Assembly (NCBI RefSeq): GCF_900120155.1
Contig: NZ_LT635549.1
Coordinates: 1,830,688 to 1,894,687, forward strand
Reading direction: 5' to 3'
Length of the DNA: 64,000 bases
DNA from: Clostridium sp. Marseille-P3244
GTDB taxonomy: Bacteria; Bacillota; Clostridia; Lachnospirales; Lachnospiraceae
Every line of letters starts with the position of its first letter. Within the stretch, counting starts at the first letter, position 1. Under the pieces are notes generated by a model. It worked only from the letters and a program-made list of their open reading frames with translations, did not search any database and was not told the DNA's origin. A program made the translations under genes and the position numbers. This document shows, piece after piece, positions 36,729 to 45,537 of the stretch.

Positions 36729-36829
36729 AAACCAGAAAAAGGACTGTTTGAACAAAAAAGATAAATCGAAAAGGAAGTTGCCAACGATTACTTGACAGTA
36801 ACGTAACACCGGGAGCATGACTTTGTTTA

Positions 36830-36858
36830 TTGAAGAATCCTCCGATATGCTCTATAAT
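36830..36858 (+). promoter_or_regulatory. Promoter of the sirtuin-like gene
   Basis: TTGAAG (36830-36835), a 17-base spacer and TATAAT (36853-36858). It lies inside the longest reading frame and therefore supports the later start at 36907. Confidence 0.75.
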
Positions 36859-36906
36859 GACTATATAGGAAAGCAGTCTGCAGAAGCGCGGAAGGGAGGG
36901 GACTTC

Positions 36907-37653
36907 ATGAAGGAAAAAAATATAGTACAGATCCTAAGAGACAGCAGGTATACGGTTGTTCTAAGCGGTACAGGTCTTATGGCAGAGAGCGGGTATCCGC
37001 TTCTGAGGGACGGAGAGGAATCCTATGAGATCGAAGAAAAGTATGGGTACTCTTTTGAAGAGATCTTTAGCAGCGGATTTTATTCTGCGAGGAAGGAACT
37101 GTTTTTCCGTTTCTATAAAGAGGTCATACTCAAAGCGGCAGAGATCCCGCCGGGAGATGGATTCCTGGCGTTGAAGGCACTGCAGGACAAGGGGTTTGTC
37201 GACTCGATCATTACCCGTCGCATTGCGGGTCTGGAAGACCGGGCCGGCTGCAGAAATGTAATCAATATGAAAGGGACAGTGGAGGATAATGTGTGTCCCT
37301 CCTGCGGGAGGCATTATCCGGCAGAATATATCCGTCAGGCAAAAGGAGTTCCTCTGTGCGGCCATTGTCTTGTGGCAGTCCGCCCGCAGGTGTGCCTGTT
37401 TGGAGAAATGATCGATAATGGCGTTATGACAAGAGCGGCGGAAGAAGTGGAGAAAGCCGATGTTCTGATGGTCCTGGGCGCGAGCCTGAATACTCCGCTG
37501 TGCAGCCAGCTGCTGCAATACTATTCCGGATCTATGCTGATCCTGGTAACAAAGAAAGAGCATTATTCGGACCAGAGAGCTGATATTATCATCCATGGGA
37601 GATGTGACAGATTCCTTCGGGGAATCGTCTCTGAGGCGGAGAGACAGATTTAG
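36907..37653 (+). CDS. Sirtuin-like protein with substituted active site
   Basis: A 248-residue member of the Sir2 fold. The NAD-binding start reads [19 protein letters not shown] where active sirtuins have GAGxSxxSGIPDFR. The catalytic TQNIDxLH segment is replaced by TRRIAGLED, and the catalytic histidine of xxHG by lysine (NMKGT). The zinc site is intact: CPSC and CGHC about 23 residues apart. Later [11 protein letters not shown] and HGRCDRFL correspond to the GTSLxVxP and final NAD regions. It probably binds NAD or a partner without deacylase activity. The start at 36907 follows GGAGGGG and lies downstream of the promoter. Confidence 0.88.
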   Translation: MKEKNIVQILRDSRYTVVLSGTGLMAESGYPLLRDGEESYEIEEKYGYSFEEIFSSGFYSARKELFFRFYKEVILKAAEIPPGDGFLALKALQDKGFVDSIITRRIAGLEDRAGCRNVINMKGTVEDNVCPSCGRHYPAEYIRQAKGVPLCGHCLVAVRPQVCLFGEMIDNGVMTRAAEEVEKADVLMVLGASLNTPLCSQLLQYYSGSMLILVTKKEHYSDQRADIIIHGRCDRFLRGIVSEAERQI

Positions 37654-37687
37654 ATTAAATAACGATAAAAAGAACTGGAGAGAAAAT

Positions 37688-39160
37688 ATGAGTGGAAAAG
37701 TGAGAACAAGATTTGCCCCGAGCCCGACGGGAAGGATGCATGTAGGCAATCTGCGCACTGCGCTTTACGCCTATCTGATCGCGAAACATGCGGGAGGAGA
37801 TTTTATTCTCCGTGTAGAAGATACCGACCAGGAGCGCTTTATGGAGGGGGCTCTGGATATCATATACAGAACATTGGAGAAGACAGGACTCTTTCATGAC
37901 GAGGGCCCGGACCGGGACGGCGGATATGGGCCTTATATTCAGAGTCAGAGACAGGCGCAGGGGATCTATCTGAAGTATGCGAAACAGTTGGTAGAGCAGG
38001 GGGATGCCTACTATTGTTTCTGCGATAAAGAACGGCTGGAGTCACTGAAGACCTCGGTGTCCGATGACGGGACGGATATTGTCGTGTACGACAAACATTG
38101 CCTGGGCCTTAGCAGAGAAGAAGTGGAGGCAAATCTGGCTGCCCAAAAGCCATGGGTCATCCGGCTGAATGTCCCCAATGAAGGGGAGACAACCTTCCAT
38201 GATGAAATATACGGGGATATCACGGTGCCGAACAGTGAGCTTGATGATATGATCCTGATCAAGTCGGACGGCTTTCCCACTTATAATTTCGCGAATGTTG
38301 TGGATGATCATCTCATGGGGATCACCCATGTGGTCAGAGGGAACGAGTATCTTTCTTCTGCTCCGAAGTATAATCGGCTGTATGAAGCTTTCGGATGGGA
38401 TATACCCGTCTATGTTCACTGTCCGCTGATCACAGATGAAAATCACAAAAAGCTGAGCAAGCGATGCGGACATTCCTCCTATGAGGATCTCATCGACCAG
38501 GGGTATGTGTCAGAGGCCGTGGTTAATTATGTGGCTCTGCTCGGGTGGTGCCCGTCGGACAACAGAGAGATTTTTTCTCTGGAAGAGCTTGTGGAGGCAT
38601 TCGACTACCGGCATATGAGTAAGTCGCCGGCTGTATTCGATACAGTGAAACTGAGGTGGATGAACGGCGAATACTTAAAAGCCATGGATTTTGACCGCTT
38701 TTTTGAACTGGCAGAACCCTATATCAGAAAGGCGGTAACCAAGGAGTATGATCTTAAGAAGATCGCGGCTCTTGTAAAGACAAGGATCGAGATCTTTCCG
38801 GATATCTATGAGCAGACAGACTTTTTCGAGGAACTTCCCGAGTATGACTGTGAACTGTACAGACACAAAAAGATGAAGACAGATCCGGAAAAAGGGCTGG
38901 CGCTTCTTAATGAAGTCCTGCCCCGTCTTCAGGAACAGGAAGATTACAGCAATGACGCTCTGTTTGAGATGCTCAAAGAATTTGCAGAAGAAAAAGGATA
39001 CAAGATCGGGTATGTGATGTGGCCTCTGCGAACGGCAGTATCCGGAAAACAGAGTACCCCCGGCGGTGCTACAGAACTGATGGAGGTATTTGGAAAAGAG
39101 GAATCTCTGCGAAGGATCTGTTCTGGAATCGAAAAGCTCAGTTCGATGAGAGCAGAATAG
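37688..39160 (+). CDS. gltX: Glutamyl-tRNA synthetase
   Basis: A 490-residue class I synthetase. The HIGH-type motif is in [20 protein letters not shown] and the KMSKS-type motif is KKLSKRCG. The catalytic [24 protein letters not shown] is conserved. The start at 37688 is set by GGAGAG; the frame continues upstream into the sirtuin-like gene without a ribosome binding site. It charges tRNA-Glu and, in Clostridia, often tRNA-Gln as well. Confidence 0.97.
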   Translation: MSGKVRTRFAPSPTGRMHVGNLRTALYAYLIAKHAGGDFILRVEDTDQERFMEGALDIIYRTLEKTGLFHDEGPDRDGGYGPYIQSQRQAQGIYLKYAKQLVEQGDAYYCFCDKERLESLKTSVSDDGTDIVVYDKHCLGLSREEVEANLAAQKPWVIRLNVPNEGETTFHDEIYGDITVPNSELDDMILIKSDGFPTYNFANVVDDHLMGITHVVRGNEYLSSAPKYNRLYEAFGWDIPVYVHCPLITDENHKKLSKRCGHSSYEDLIDQGYVSEAVVNYVALLGWCPSDNREIFSLEELVEAFDYRHMSKSPAVFDTVKLRWMNGEYLKAMDFDRFFELAEPYIRKAVTKEYDLKKIAALVKTRIEIFPDIYEQTDFFEELPEYDCELYRHKKMKTDPEKGLALLNEVLPRLQEQEDYSNDALFEMLKEFAEEKGYKIGYVMWPLRTAVSGKQSTPGGATELMEVFGKEESLRRICSGIEKLSSMRAE

Positions 39161-39197
39161 ATGCAGGGGGAATTTAACAGTTAAGGGGGGAGTCTGT

Positions 39198-41030
39198 ATG
39201 GGGATGGACCGGGCTCAGAAGAGAGCGGTTGCGCATGGAGCCGGACCCTGCCAGGTACTGGCGGGTCCCGGATCCGGAAAAACATTGACGATCGTAAACA
39301 GAATCAAATATCTGATTGAGGAAAAACAAGTAAGACCGGAAGAGATTCTGGTCATTACTTTTACCCGTTTTGCTGCGAAAGAGATGAGGTCAAGACTCTC
39401 CGGGCTGATGGGGAAAAGGGCGGCAGCCGTGACCGTGGGAACATTCCACGGCATTTATTATGGTATCTTAAGATGGGCTTACCGGTTCGGGCCGCAGAAT
39501 ATCCTGTCAGAGGAGGAAAAATATCAGCTCCTGCGGTCTGCCGCGGCCGGTAAAGAAATACCGGTGGAAGATGAAGAAGATTTTTTCAGGGCCATTGCGG
39601 AGGATATCGGGAAGATCAAGAACAGCAGGATGGATGTGGAAAAGTTTGCGCCGTCCGGATGTGGACGGGAAGTATTCCGGGAAATTTACCGGGAGTACGA
39701 AGAAAAGAGAAAAGCAGCCAGAAAGATTGATTTTGATGACATGCTCACAGTCTGTTATAACCTGCTGGAATCCAGGCCGGATGTTCTCGCGCTCTGGCAG
39801 CGGAAGTTTAAATATATCCTGATCGATGAATTTCAGGATATCAACCGGATACAGTATGATGTTATCCGTATGCTGGCACTTCCGGAAGACAATCTGTTCG
39901 TGGTAGGGGATGATGACCAGGCAATCTACGGATTCCGGGGCGCCGACGCCGGACTGATGTTCCGCTTTCGGGAAGACTATCCCGGGGCAGAGCAGATCCT
40001 GCTGGGAACGAATTATCGTTCTACAGGGAATATTGTGAAGAATTCTCTGAAAGTGATCCGGCATAATGAGAAGCGATTTTCCAAAGAACTGAACGCTGGC
40101 AGAAAAGACGGAGCCTGTCTTCATGTGCAGGAGACGGCGGACACCAGCGAGGAAGCCCGTTATGTGACAGAAGAGATCATCAGGCTGGCAGACAGCGGAA
40201 TTCCACTGGAGGAGACCGCTGTTTTATTCAGGACTCATACAGACGCAAGACCCCTGACCGAAGAATTGGTCAAAAGGCGTATTCCTTATCAGATGAAAGA
40301 ACATCTTCCCAACCTCTATGATCACTTTATAGCCAGGGATATCCGTGCCTATTTCCGACTGGCGATGGGGAGGGAAGACCGCAGGGATTTCCTGCGGGTT
40401 ATGAACCGTCCAAAGCGGTATTTAGGCAGGGACTGTCTGACAGAGGGAGAGCCTTTTTTCGAGGCGGCACGGACGTTTTACTGCGACAAAAACTGGATGC
40501 TGGACCGCATCGATCAGTTTGAGTGGGATCTGAAAATGCTTTCTTGCATGGCTCCCTATGCCGCTGTGCAATATATCAGGAAACGGATCGGATATGACGA
40601 TTTCCTGAAAGACTATGCCTATATCCACAAGTTGGAACTCTCAGTACTCCGGGAAGTGGCCGCAGAGATCACAGAGGCTGCGAAGCCGTTTTCATCCATA
40701 GAAGAATGGTTTGGCCACGTAGAAGAATATTCAGAAGCACTGCGGAAAAAAGAGAGAGAAAAAGGCGAGGACGAAAAGGGCGTGCGTCTGATGACGCTTC
40801 ACGGTTCCAAAGGACTGGAGTTTCATACAGTTTATCTCGTGGGAGCAAATGAAGGGAATATGCCATATAAAAGAGCGGAATCAGAACAGGAGACGGAAGA
40901 AGAAAGGAGACTTTTCTACGTGGGAATGACAAGAGCGAAGGAAATGCTCAGGATCTGTTATGTCAGAACAAAAAACGGGAAAGAGGTCTCTCCTTCCCGT
41001 TTTGTAGAGGAACTCCTGGAAGATATTTGA
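39198..41030 (+). CDS. Short UvrD/PcrA-type DNA helicase
   Basis: A 610-residue superfamily 1 helicase. Motifs in order: Q-motif LDRAQKRAV-like (MDRAQKRAVAHG), Walker A AGPGSGKT, Ia TFTRFAAKEMR, II IDEFQDIN, III VGDDDQAIYGFRGAD, IV TNYRST, V LMTLHGSKGLEFHTVYL and VI LFYVGMTRAKE. It is about 100 residues shorter than PcrA, with a reduced C-terminal end, and resembles the extra UvrD-like helicases common in Clostridia. Likely roles are repair or displacing stalled complexes. RBS AAGGGGGGAG. Confidence 0.94.
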   Translation: MGMDRAQKRAVAHGAGPCQVLAGPGSGKTLTIVNRIKYLIEEKQVRPEEILVITFTRFAAKEMRSRLSGLMGKRAAAVTVGTFHGIYYGILRWAYRFGPQNILSEEEKYQLLRSAAAGKEIPVEDEEDFFRAIAEDIGKIKNSRMDVEKFAPSGCGREVFREIYREYEEKRKAARKIDFDDMLTVCYNLLESRPDVLALWQRKFKYILIDEFQDINRIQYDVIRMLALPEDNLFVVGDDDQAIYGFRGADAGLMFRFREDYPGAEQILLGTNYRSTGNIVKNSLKVIRHNEKRFSKELNAGRKDGACLHVQETADTSEEARYVTEEIIRLADSGIPLEETAVLFRTHTDARPLTEELVKRRIPYQMKEHLPNLYDHFIARDIRAYFRLAMGREDRRDFLRVMNRPKRYLGRDCLTEGEPFFEAARTFYCDKNWMLDRIDQFEWDLKMLSCMAPYAAVQYIRKRIGYDDFLKDYAYIHKLELSVLREVAAEITEAAKPFSSIEEWFGHVEEYSEALRKKEREKGEDEKGVRLMTLHGSKGLEFHTVYLVGANEGNMPYKRAESEQETEEERRLFYVGMTRAKEMLRICYVRTKNGKEVSPSRFVEELLEDI

Positions 41031-41077
41031 CAGGAACAGGCGTATGTCCGACATCCCGTCAGGATATTTAGCATGGA

Positions 41078-41383
41078 TCAGTCCAGATCGTCCAGATCAA
41101 TATCCTCCATGTCAAGTTGTTCCAGCCAGTCGTTGAATACATCGGACACCCGTTCAAATTCATCGTCGTCTTGGATGTTTTCGAGGCCTGGCTCTTCGTC
41201 TTCTCCATTGTCAGTTAAACGGTAGAGATACACCTGGCCATCATCGTTGTCTCCACTTTCATCCAGAGGAAGCAGAGCGATATACTGACGGTTGTCTGCC
41301 TCAAAGATGGTAAGGACAGCGCACTCCAGTTCTTCATCATTATCCAGTGTCAGAGTGACAGTGAGTGATTCATTTTCGTTCAT
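41078..41383 (-). CDS. DUF1292 small acidic protein
   Basis: A 101-residue, strongly acidic protein. LTLDNDEELECAVLTIFEAD and RQYIALLPLDESGDNDDGQVYLYRL form the beta-rich DUF1292 core. The tail is nearly all Asp/Glu (EQLDMEDIDLDDLD). The family is widespread in Firmicutes, often near ruvX and ureR-like genes, but here it stands alone. Function unknown. Confidence 0.9.
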   Translation of the reverse strand: MNENESLTVTLTLDNDEELECAVLTIFEADNRQYIALLPLDESGDNDDGQVYLYRLTDNGEDEEPGLENIQDDDEFERVSDVFNDWLEQLDMEDIDLDDLD

Positions 41384-41483
41384 ATGACGTTCTCCTCATA
41401 AATGTAATAAATTGTAATAACCTGTATCCTGATGGTATCAGAAAGAAACCGAAAAAGCAAGATGAAACTATCCCGGCAATCTA

Positions 41484-41511
41484 TTGACATTCCTATGAAA
41501 CAAGTTAGAAT
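41484..41511 (+). promoter_or_regulatory. Promoter of the orphan binding-lipoprotein gene
   Basis: TTGACA (41484-41489), a 16-base spacer and TAGAAT (41506-41511). Confidence 0.65.
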
Positions 41512-41557
41512 GGAAGAGTGGGAAACATCGGAATAATACGGTAAAGGGGTATTTTTG

Positions 41558-42556
41558 ATGAAGAAGACGATGCTCAGGCTTCTGCCTCTTGCAGTGTTTG
41601 CGGCAGTGTTTATGGCCGGATGCAAAAAAAATGTGGGAACGCCTGAGGATAATCCGGTAATAGAAGAGCCGACGGAGGAAGAATTGGAACAGGAGGAAAA
41701 GACGGACAATCTGTTCGGGTTTACCTGCCCGGATTTGACGGATCCGTTTTATGATACTCTTAAGGAAGCGATCCGGACAGACCTGGAAGAGCAGGGAGGC
41801 AGGATTCTGGTAAAAGATGCAGCCCGGGATGCAGACAGTCAGGAAGAGCAGATACGGGAAATGATCGAAGAGGGGATAGACGGGGTTTTCCTCTGCCCGG
41901 TAGATCCAGAAAAGATAACGCCGTCCCTGGAGATGCTCAGAGAAGCTGAGATTCCTGTTATCAATCTGGAAACAGAGGTTGAAAACACAGATCTTATCGA
42001 TGCTTTTATCGGATCCGACAACTATAACGCCGGCCGCGTGTGCGGAGAAGATCTGCTGGAACAGAGACCGGACGGAGGAAGGATCGTGATCGTTGAAAGG
42101 TCGGATTCCACCCCTTTGAATGAGAGGATCACAGGGTTTGAAGAGGCAATTACAAACAAAGGGTTTGAAGTAGTAAAACGAATCACGGCGGATGAACAAT
42201 GTGAAAATGTAAAGGCAAAGATGCAGATACTTCTTTCGGAAGGAGAAGAGTTTGACGCGGTTATGTGCGGCAGTGACCGTATGGCGGTAAAAGTGCTGGA
42301 AGCGCTGAACGGGGCATCCTGTAATCCTCTGGTTTACAGTGTAGACGGATCCCCGGAAATAAAACAGGCCCTGGCGGATCCGTTCAGCCCTATGGAGGGA
42401 GTGGGAGCGCGTTCGCCCATTAATATGGGTAAGACTGCGGTAAAAGCAGCTTTGGCCTTACTGGACGGCGGTGTTTATGAGAAAGAGTCTTACATAGAAA
42501 CATTTTTTATCAACAAGGACAATGTTGAGATGTATGGAACGGACGGCTGGCAATGA
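41558..42556 (+). CDS. Orphan sugar-type periplasmic-binding lipoprotein
   Basis: A 332-residue type 1 periplasmic-binding-fold protein. The signal peptide ends FMAGC (lipidated Cys22) and an acidic linker precedes the domain, which starts FGFTCPDLTDPFYDTLKEAI. DGVFLCPVDPEKITPSLEML and IPVINLETEVENTDLIDAFI are typical of ribose/galactose-type binders. No permease or ATPase gene is adjacent, so it may serve a transporter elsewhere or act as a sensor. The ATG at 41558, with AAAGGGG upstream, is preferred over an in-frame TTG three bases earlier. A gene for a GH13-like protein follows after 13 bases. Confidence 0.88.
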   Translation: MKKTMLRLLPLAVFAAVFMAGCKKNVGTPEDNPVIEEPTEEELEQEEKTDNLFGFTCPDLTDPFYDTLKEAIRTDLEEQGGRILVKDAARDADSQEEQIREMIEEGIDGVFLCPVDPEKITPSLEMLREAEIPVINLETEVENTDLIDAFIGSDNYNAGRVCGEDLLEQRPDGGRIVIVERSDSTPLNERITGFEEAITNKGFEVVKRITADEQCENVKAKMQILLSEGEEFDAVMCGSDRMAVKVLEALNGASCNPLVYSVDGSPEIKQALADPFSPMEGVGARSPINMGKTAVKAALALLDGGVYEKESYIETFFINKDNVEMYGTDGWQ

Positions 42557-42569
42557 GAAAGGACAGAAA

Positions 42570-44333
42570 ATGAAGAAAGTGACAGGATGCCCGCAGCCTT
42601 TTGGGGCGGCAGTTAACGGGGGGAAAATTAATTTTGCGGTTCAGGTATCTGCAGGGAAAACCTGTGATCTTCTGCTTTATAAAAAAGGGGAAGACCAGCC
42701 GGAAACGGTTTTCCCCTTGCCGGAAGAAGAAGGGATCGGAGAAGTCCGTTTTCTGGCAGTGGAGGGGATCGATCCCTCTCAATATGAATATAATTACAGG
42801 ATAGACGGAAAGGTCTGTACGGATCCCTATGTCCGGGAGATTTCCGGCCGGGAGACTTTCGGCGTGAGAGGCGGGGCGAGGGAGCATCAGATCCGGGGAA
42901 AACTGATGTCTTCTTACTATGACTGGGAGGGGGATAAAAGACTACATCTTCCCTGGAATGAAGTAGTGGCCTACAGCCTGCATGTGAGAGGATTTACAAA
43001 ACACAGCTCTTCAAAAGTCCGCCACAGGGGGACCTATCTCGGGCTCATAGAAAAACTTCCTTATTTGAAGGAGCTTGGGATCAATCAGATTCAGTGTATG
43101 CCGGTCTATGAATTTGATGAATGCGCGAAGGCAAAGATTAATTACTGGGGATATGGACCGGCTCTTTATTTTGCGCCCAAATCTTCCTACGCGGCGGGAG
43201 CTTCCGCGGTAACTGAGCTGAAGGATATGGTGAAGGCCTGTCACCGGGAAGGAATCGAAGTTGTACTGGAGATGCCATTTACAGAGGGAATACAGGCTCA
43301 TACTGTAATGGAATGTCTCCGGTTTTATATGATGGAATACCATGTGGATGGATTTGTAGTCAATCCATATATTGTCTCATGGGATATGCTCCGGGAAGAT
43401 CCTCTGTTAAAAGATATCAAGCTGCTCCGGAAAGACGACGCGTTCCAGAATATCATGCGCCGCTTTTTAAAGGGCGATGAGAATATGGTGAATGATGTCA
43501 TCGGAGCTTTGAAACACAATTCGGCAGATGACGGAAAGTGCAACTATATGACAGGCCATACAGGGTTCACCCTGTGGGATCTTGTATCCTATGACTGCAG
43601 GCACAATGAGGCCAATGGAGAAAATAATATGGACGGGCCGGAGTATAATTACAGTTGGAATTGCGGAGCTGAAGGACCCAGCCGGAAACGGGCCGTGTTA
43701 AATCTGAGAAAAAACCAGGTCAGGAATGCTTTCCAGCTGCTGCTGACAGCTCAGGGGACACCCTGCCTTCTTGCCGGAGATGAGTTCTATAATACGCAGA
43801 AAGGCAATAATAATGTGTACTGTCAGGATAATGAGACCGGCTGGGTAGACTGGAGCAGGCTGAAGACAGATGATTCGCTCTTCCGCTATGTGAAAGCACT
43901 GATCCGTTTTCGGGAGGAACACCCGTGTCTGCGTCAGAAAGAAGAACTAAAAGGCCTGGACCGCACGGCATGCGGCATGCCGGACGTATCCTATCACGGC
44001 GAGAGTGCCTGGCAGGTTCAGTCAGAGGTGTCCAGCCGGCAGCTGGGCGTACTGTATTCCGGGTCCGGTGTGGAGGACGGTGAATGTTTCGTGGCGTACA
44101 ATATGCACTGGCTGCCTCATATCTACGCGCTGCCGTCTCCGGGAAAGAACAGAGAATGGTATCTGGTGTCGGATACGGAAAAAGGAATTCTGAAAGCTCC
44201 CTGTCTTCTGGAAGATCAGAAGGCAGTCCGGGTGAAAGAACGCGGAATCTCTCTGCTTGTCAGCAGAGAAAAAGGATCAGACAGGAGAGAACATGAAAGC
44301 GATACAACATTTTCGGACGATCACCAGGCATAA
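42570..44333 (+). CDS. GH13 isoamylase/GlgX-like protein lacking catalytic acids
   Basis: A 587-residue protein with a CBM48-like N-terminal domain (about 1-100) and a GH13 barrel like glycogen debranching enzymes. Family text is clear: WNCGAEGPSRKRAVLNLRKN and LLAGDEFYNTQKGNNNVYCQ. The active site is not kept. Region I is LEMPFTEG instead of DVVYNHT. Region II is DGFVVNPY, with Asn in place of the nucleophile Asp of GFRFD. Region III reads LLRKDD for the AEPWD glutamate, and region IV GHTGFTL for AHDGFTL. Probably a glycan-binding or regulatory protein. The start at 42570 is 13 bases after the lipoprotein gene, and the reading overlaps the DUF5662 gene by 41 bases. Confidence 0.88.
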   Translation: MKKVTGCPQPFGAAVNGGKINFAVQVSAGKTCDLLLYKKGEDQPETVFPLPEEEGIGEVRFLAVEGIDPSQYEYNYRIDGKVCTDPYVREISGRETFGVRGGAREHQIRGKLMSSYYDWEGDKRLHLPWNEVVAYSLHVRGFTKHSSSKVRHRGTYLGLIEKLPYLKELGINQIQCMPVYEFDECAKAKINYWGYGPALYFAPKSSYAAGASAVTELKDMVKACHREGIEVVLEMPFTEGIQAHTVMECLRFYMMEYHVDGFVVNPYIVSWDMLREDPLLKDIKLLRKDDAFQNIMRRFLKGDENMVNDVIGALKHNSADDGKCNYMTGHTGFTLWDLVSYDCRHNEANGENNMDGPEYNYSWNCGAEGPSRKRAVLNLRKNQVRNAFQLLLTAQGTPCLLAGDEFYNTQKGNNNVYCQDNETGWVDWSRLKTDDSLFRYVKALIRFREEHPCLRQKEELKGLDRTACGMPDVSYHGESAWQVQSEVSSRQLGVLYSGSGVEDGECFVAYNMHWLPHIYALPSPGKNREWYLVSDTEKGILKAPCLLEDQKAVRVKERGISLLVSREKGSDRREHESDTTFSDDHQA

Positions 44334-44832
44334 ACTGCTGGTCATGAAAGAATGCTTCCGGGTCGGACTCTATCGCCAGGGGCTTCTTCATGACCTGTCT
44401 AAATACAGTTTTACAGAATTTCGGATCGGATGCAGGTATTATCAGGGAAACCGGAGCCCCAATAACGCGGAGCGGGAGGAGCGGGGACTTTCAACAGCCT
44501 GGCTGCATCATAAAGGAAGAAACAGGCATCATTATGAGTATTGGATCGACTATAGCCTGGACGGCACCGGAAAGCTGGCGGGAATGAAAATGCCGGTCCG
44601 CTATGTCGTGGAAATGTTCCTGGACCGGATCGCGGCCAGTAAGGTATACAAGGGGGAAAAATATAAGGACAGCGATCCTCTTACATATTATCTGAACGGG
44701 AAAGCCGGGGAACTGATGCATCCGGATACACGGATCCTGTTAGAACAACTGCTGTATATGCTGGATGAGCAGGGAGAGGAAAAGACATATCAGTATATCC
44801 GGCAGAAGGTCCTGAAAAAGAAGAGACGATGA
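44293..44832 (+). CDS. DUF5662-like protein
   Basis: A 179-residue soluble protein. The stretch ECFRVGLYRQGLLHDLSKYS resembles HD-type metal sites (His-Asp pair), followed by WLHHKGRNRHHYEYW rich in His. This fits DUF5662, a family common in gut Clostridia with no known activity. The start at 44293 has GGAGAG upstream and lies inside the end of the GH13-like gene. Coupling with it is likely; an HD-like hydrolase role is only a suggestion. Confidence 0.78.
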   Translation: MKAIQHFRTITRHKLLVMKECFRVGLYRQGLLHDLSKYSFTEFRIGCRYYQGNRSPNNAEREERGLSTAWLHHKGRNRHHYEYWIDYSLDGTGKLAGMKMPVRYVVEMFLDRIAASKVYKGEKYKDSDPLTYYLNGKAGELMHPDTRILLEQLLYMLDEQGEEKTYQYIRQKVLKKKRR

Positions 44833-44900
44833 TCCACGGTCCGGCAGGTCCGGAGAAATCGGACCGCCGCCTGACCTCAGACATCTGGGAACGCTGACGT

Positions 44901-45389
44901 TTATTCCGGATATTGAAGCTGATCTTCCCGGATATGGATCAGCACATCTGAGAGAAATTTCTGTGCCAGATATCTGGCCATGGGCAGGTTCATATCCAGA
45001 TAATTGCCGCAGTCGCGGGCAGACGCGCCGGGAATCACCCCGTCATAAGAAGCGATGAAGGAAAACATTTCCTGCATCAGGGGGACAATGTCAGAAGACG
45101 AGAAGTCTCCGGCCATAAGCAGGTAAAAACCGGTCCGGCATCCCATGGGGCCAAAGTAGAGTATCCGGTCTTGATATGTTTCGTGATTCCTCAGGAAAGT
45201 TGCCCCCAGATGCTCTATTGTATGGATCTCGGCAGTATTCATGACGGGTTCCTCGTTGGGGCTGGTCATACGGATATCAAATGTGGTTATGACCGCGCTG
45301 TCCACAGTATCCTTTCTGGAGACATAAATGCCGGGGACAAGGCGGATGTGATCCACGGTAAAGCTTGTGATCTTTTTCATAGTCTGCAT
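44901..45389 (-). CDS. luxS: S-ribosylhomocysteine lyase (AI-2 synthase)
   Basis: Splits S-ribosylhomocysteine to homocysteine and the autoinducer-2 precursor DPD, as part of the activated methyl cycle. Metal ligands are visible: His and His in EIHTIEHLGAT and Cys in ARDCGNYLDM. SFTVDHIRLVPGIYVSR is the usual N-terminus. Two in-frame ATGs (45389 and 45380) are possible. The first is closer to AAAGGA, but the second matches the usual family start MKKI. Transcribed leftward, divergent from the phosphatase gene. Confidence 0.96.
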   Translation of the reverse strand: MQTMKKITSFTVDHIRLVPGIYVSRKDTVDSAVITTFDIRMTSPNEEPVMNTAEIHTIEHLGATFLRNHETYQDRILYFGPMGCRTGFYLLMAGDFSSSDIVPLMQEMFSFIASYDGVIPGASARDCGNYLDMNLPMARYLAQKFLSDVLIHIREDQLQYPE

Positions 45390-45417
45390 AATTCCTTTCA
45401 GGAGTTCTTTTTTGTCT

Positions 45418-45446
45418 ATTATATCCCTGTACGGGAAAAAGGACAA
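45418..45446 (-). promoter_or_regulatory. luxS promoter
   Basis: Minus strand TTGTCC (45446-45441), a 17-base spacer and TATAAT (45423-45418). Confidence 0.65.
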
Positions 45447-45458
45447 GGATAATCGGCA

Positions 45459-45488
45459 TTGACGAAAGCGCTGACGGGCGGGTATACT
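45459..45488 (+). promoter_or_regulatory. Promoter of the histidine phosphatase gene
   Basis: TTGACG (45459-45464), an 18-base spacer and TATACT (45483-45488). It lies 12 bases from the luxS -35 box, so the two divergent promoters are back to back. Confidence 0.6.
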
Positions 45489-45537
45489 TGGAGGAGCGGA
45501 AAATGATCCGTTCAAAGTGTGAGAGGAGACAGATATA

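Larger units (their letters stand above)
35204..36784 (+). mobile_element. ISLre2-type insertion sequence
   Basis: About 1.58 kb bounded by TTGGCAA (35204-35210) and TTGCCAA (36778-36784). An inner pair GATTTATCTT (near 35252) and AAGATAAATC (near 36759) lies further in. It contains one transposase gene, 35298-36728. No clear target-site duplication is visible, so the exact ends are approximate. It lies between the LRR gene and the promoter of the sirtuin-like gene. Confidence 0.75.

Noticed and set aside
36817-36906. N-terminal extension of the sirtuin-like protein
   Set aside because: The promoter at 36830-36858 lies inside it, and a GGAGGGG site precedes the ATG at 36907.
37595-37687. N-terminal extension of gltX into the preceding gene
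   Set aside because: The family starts at [11 protein letters not shown], and the ribosome binding site fits 37688.
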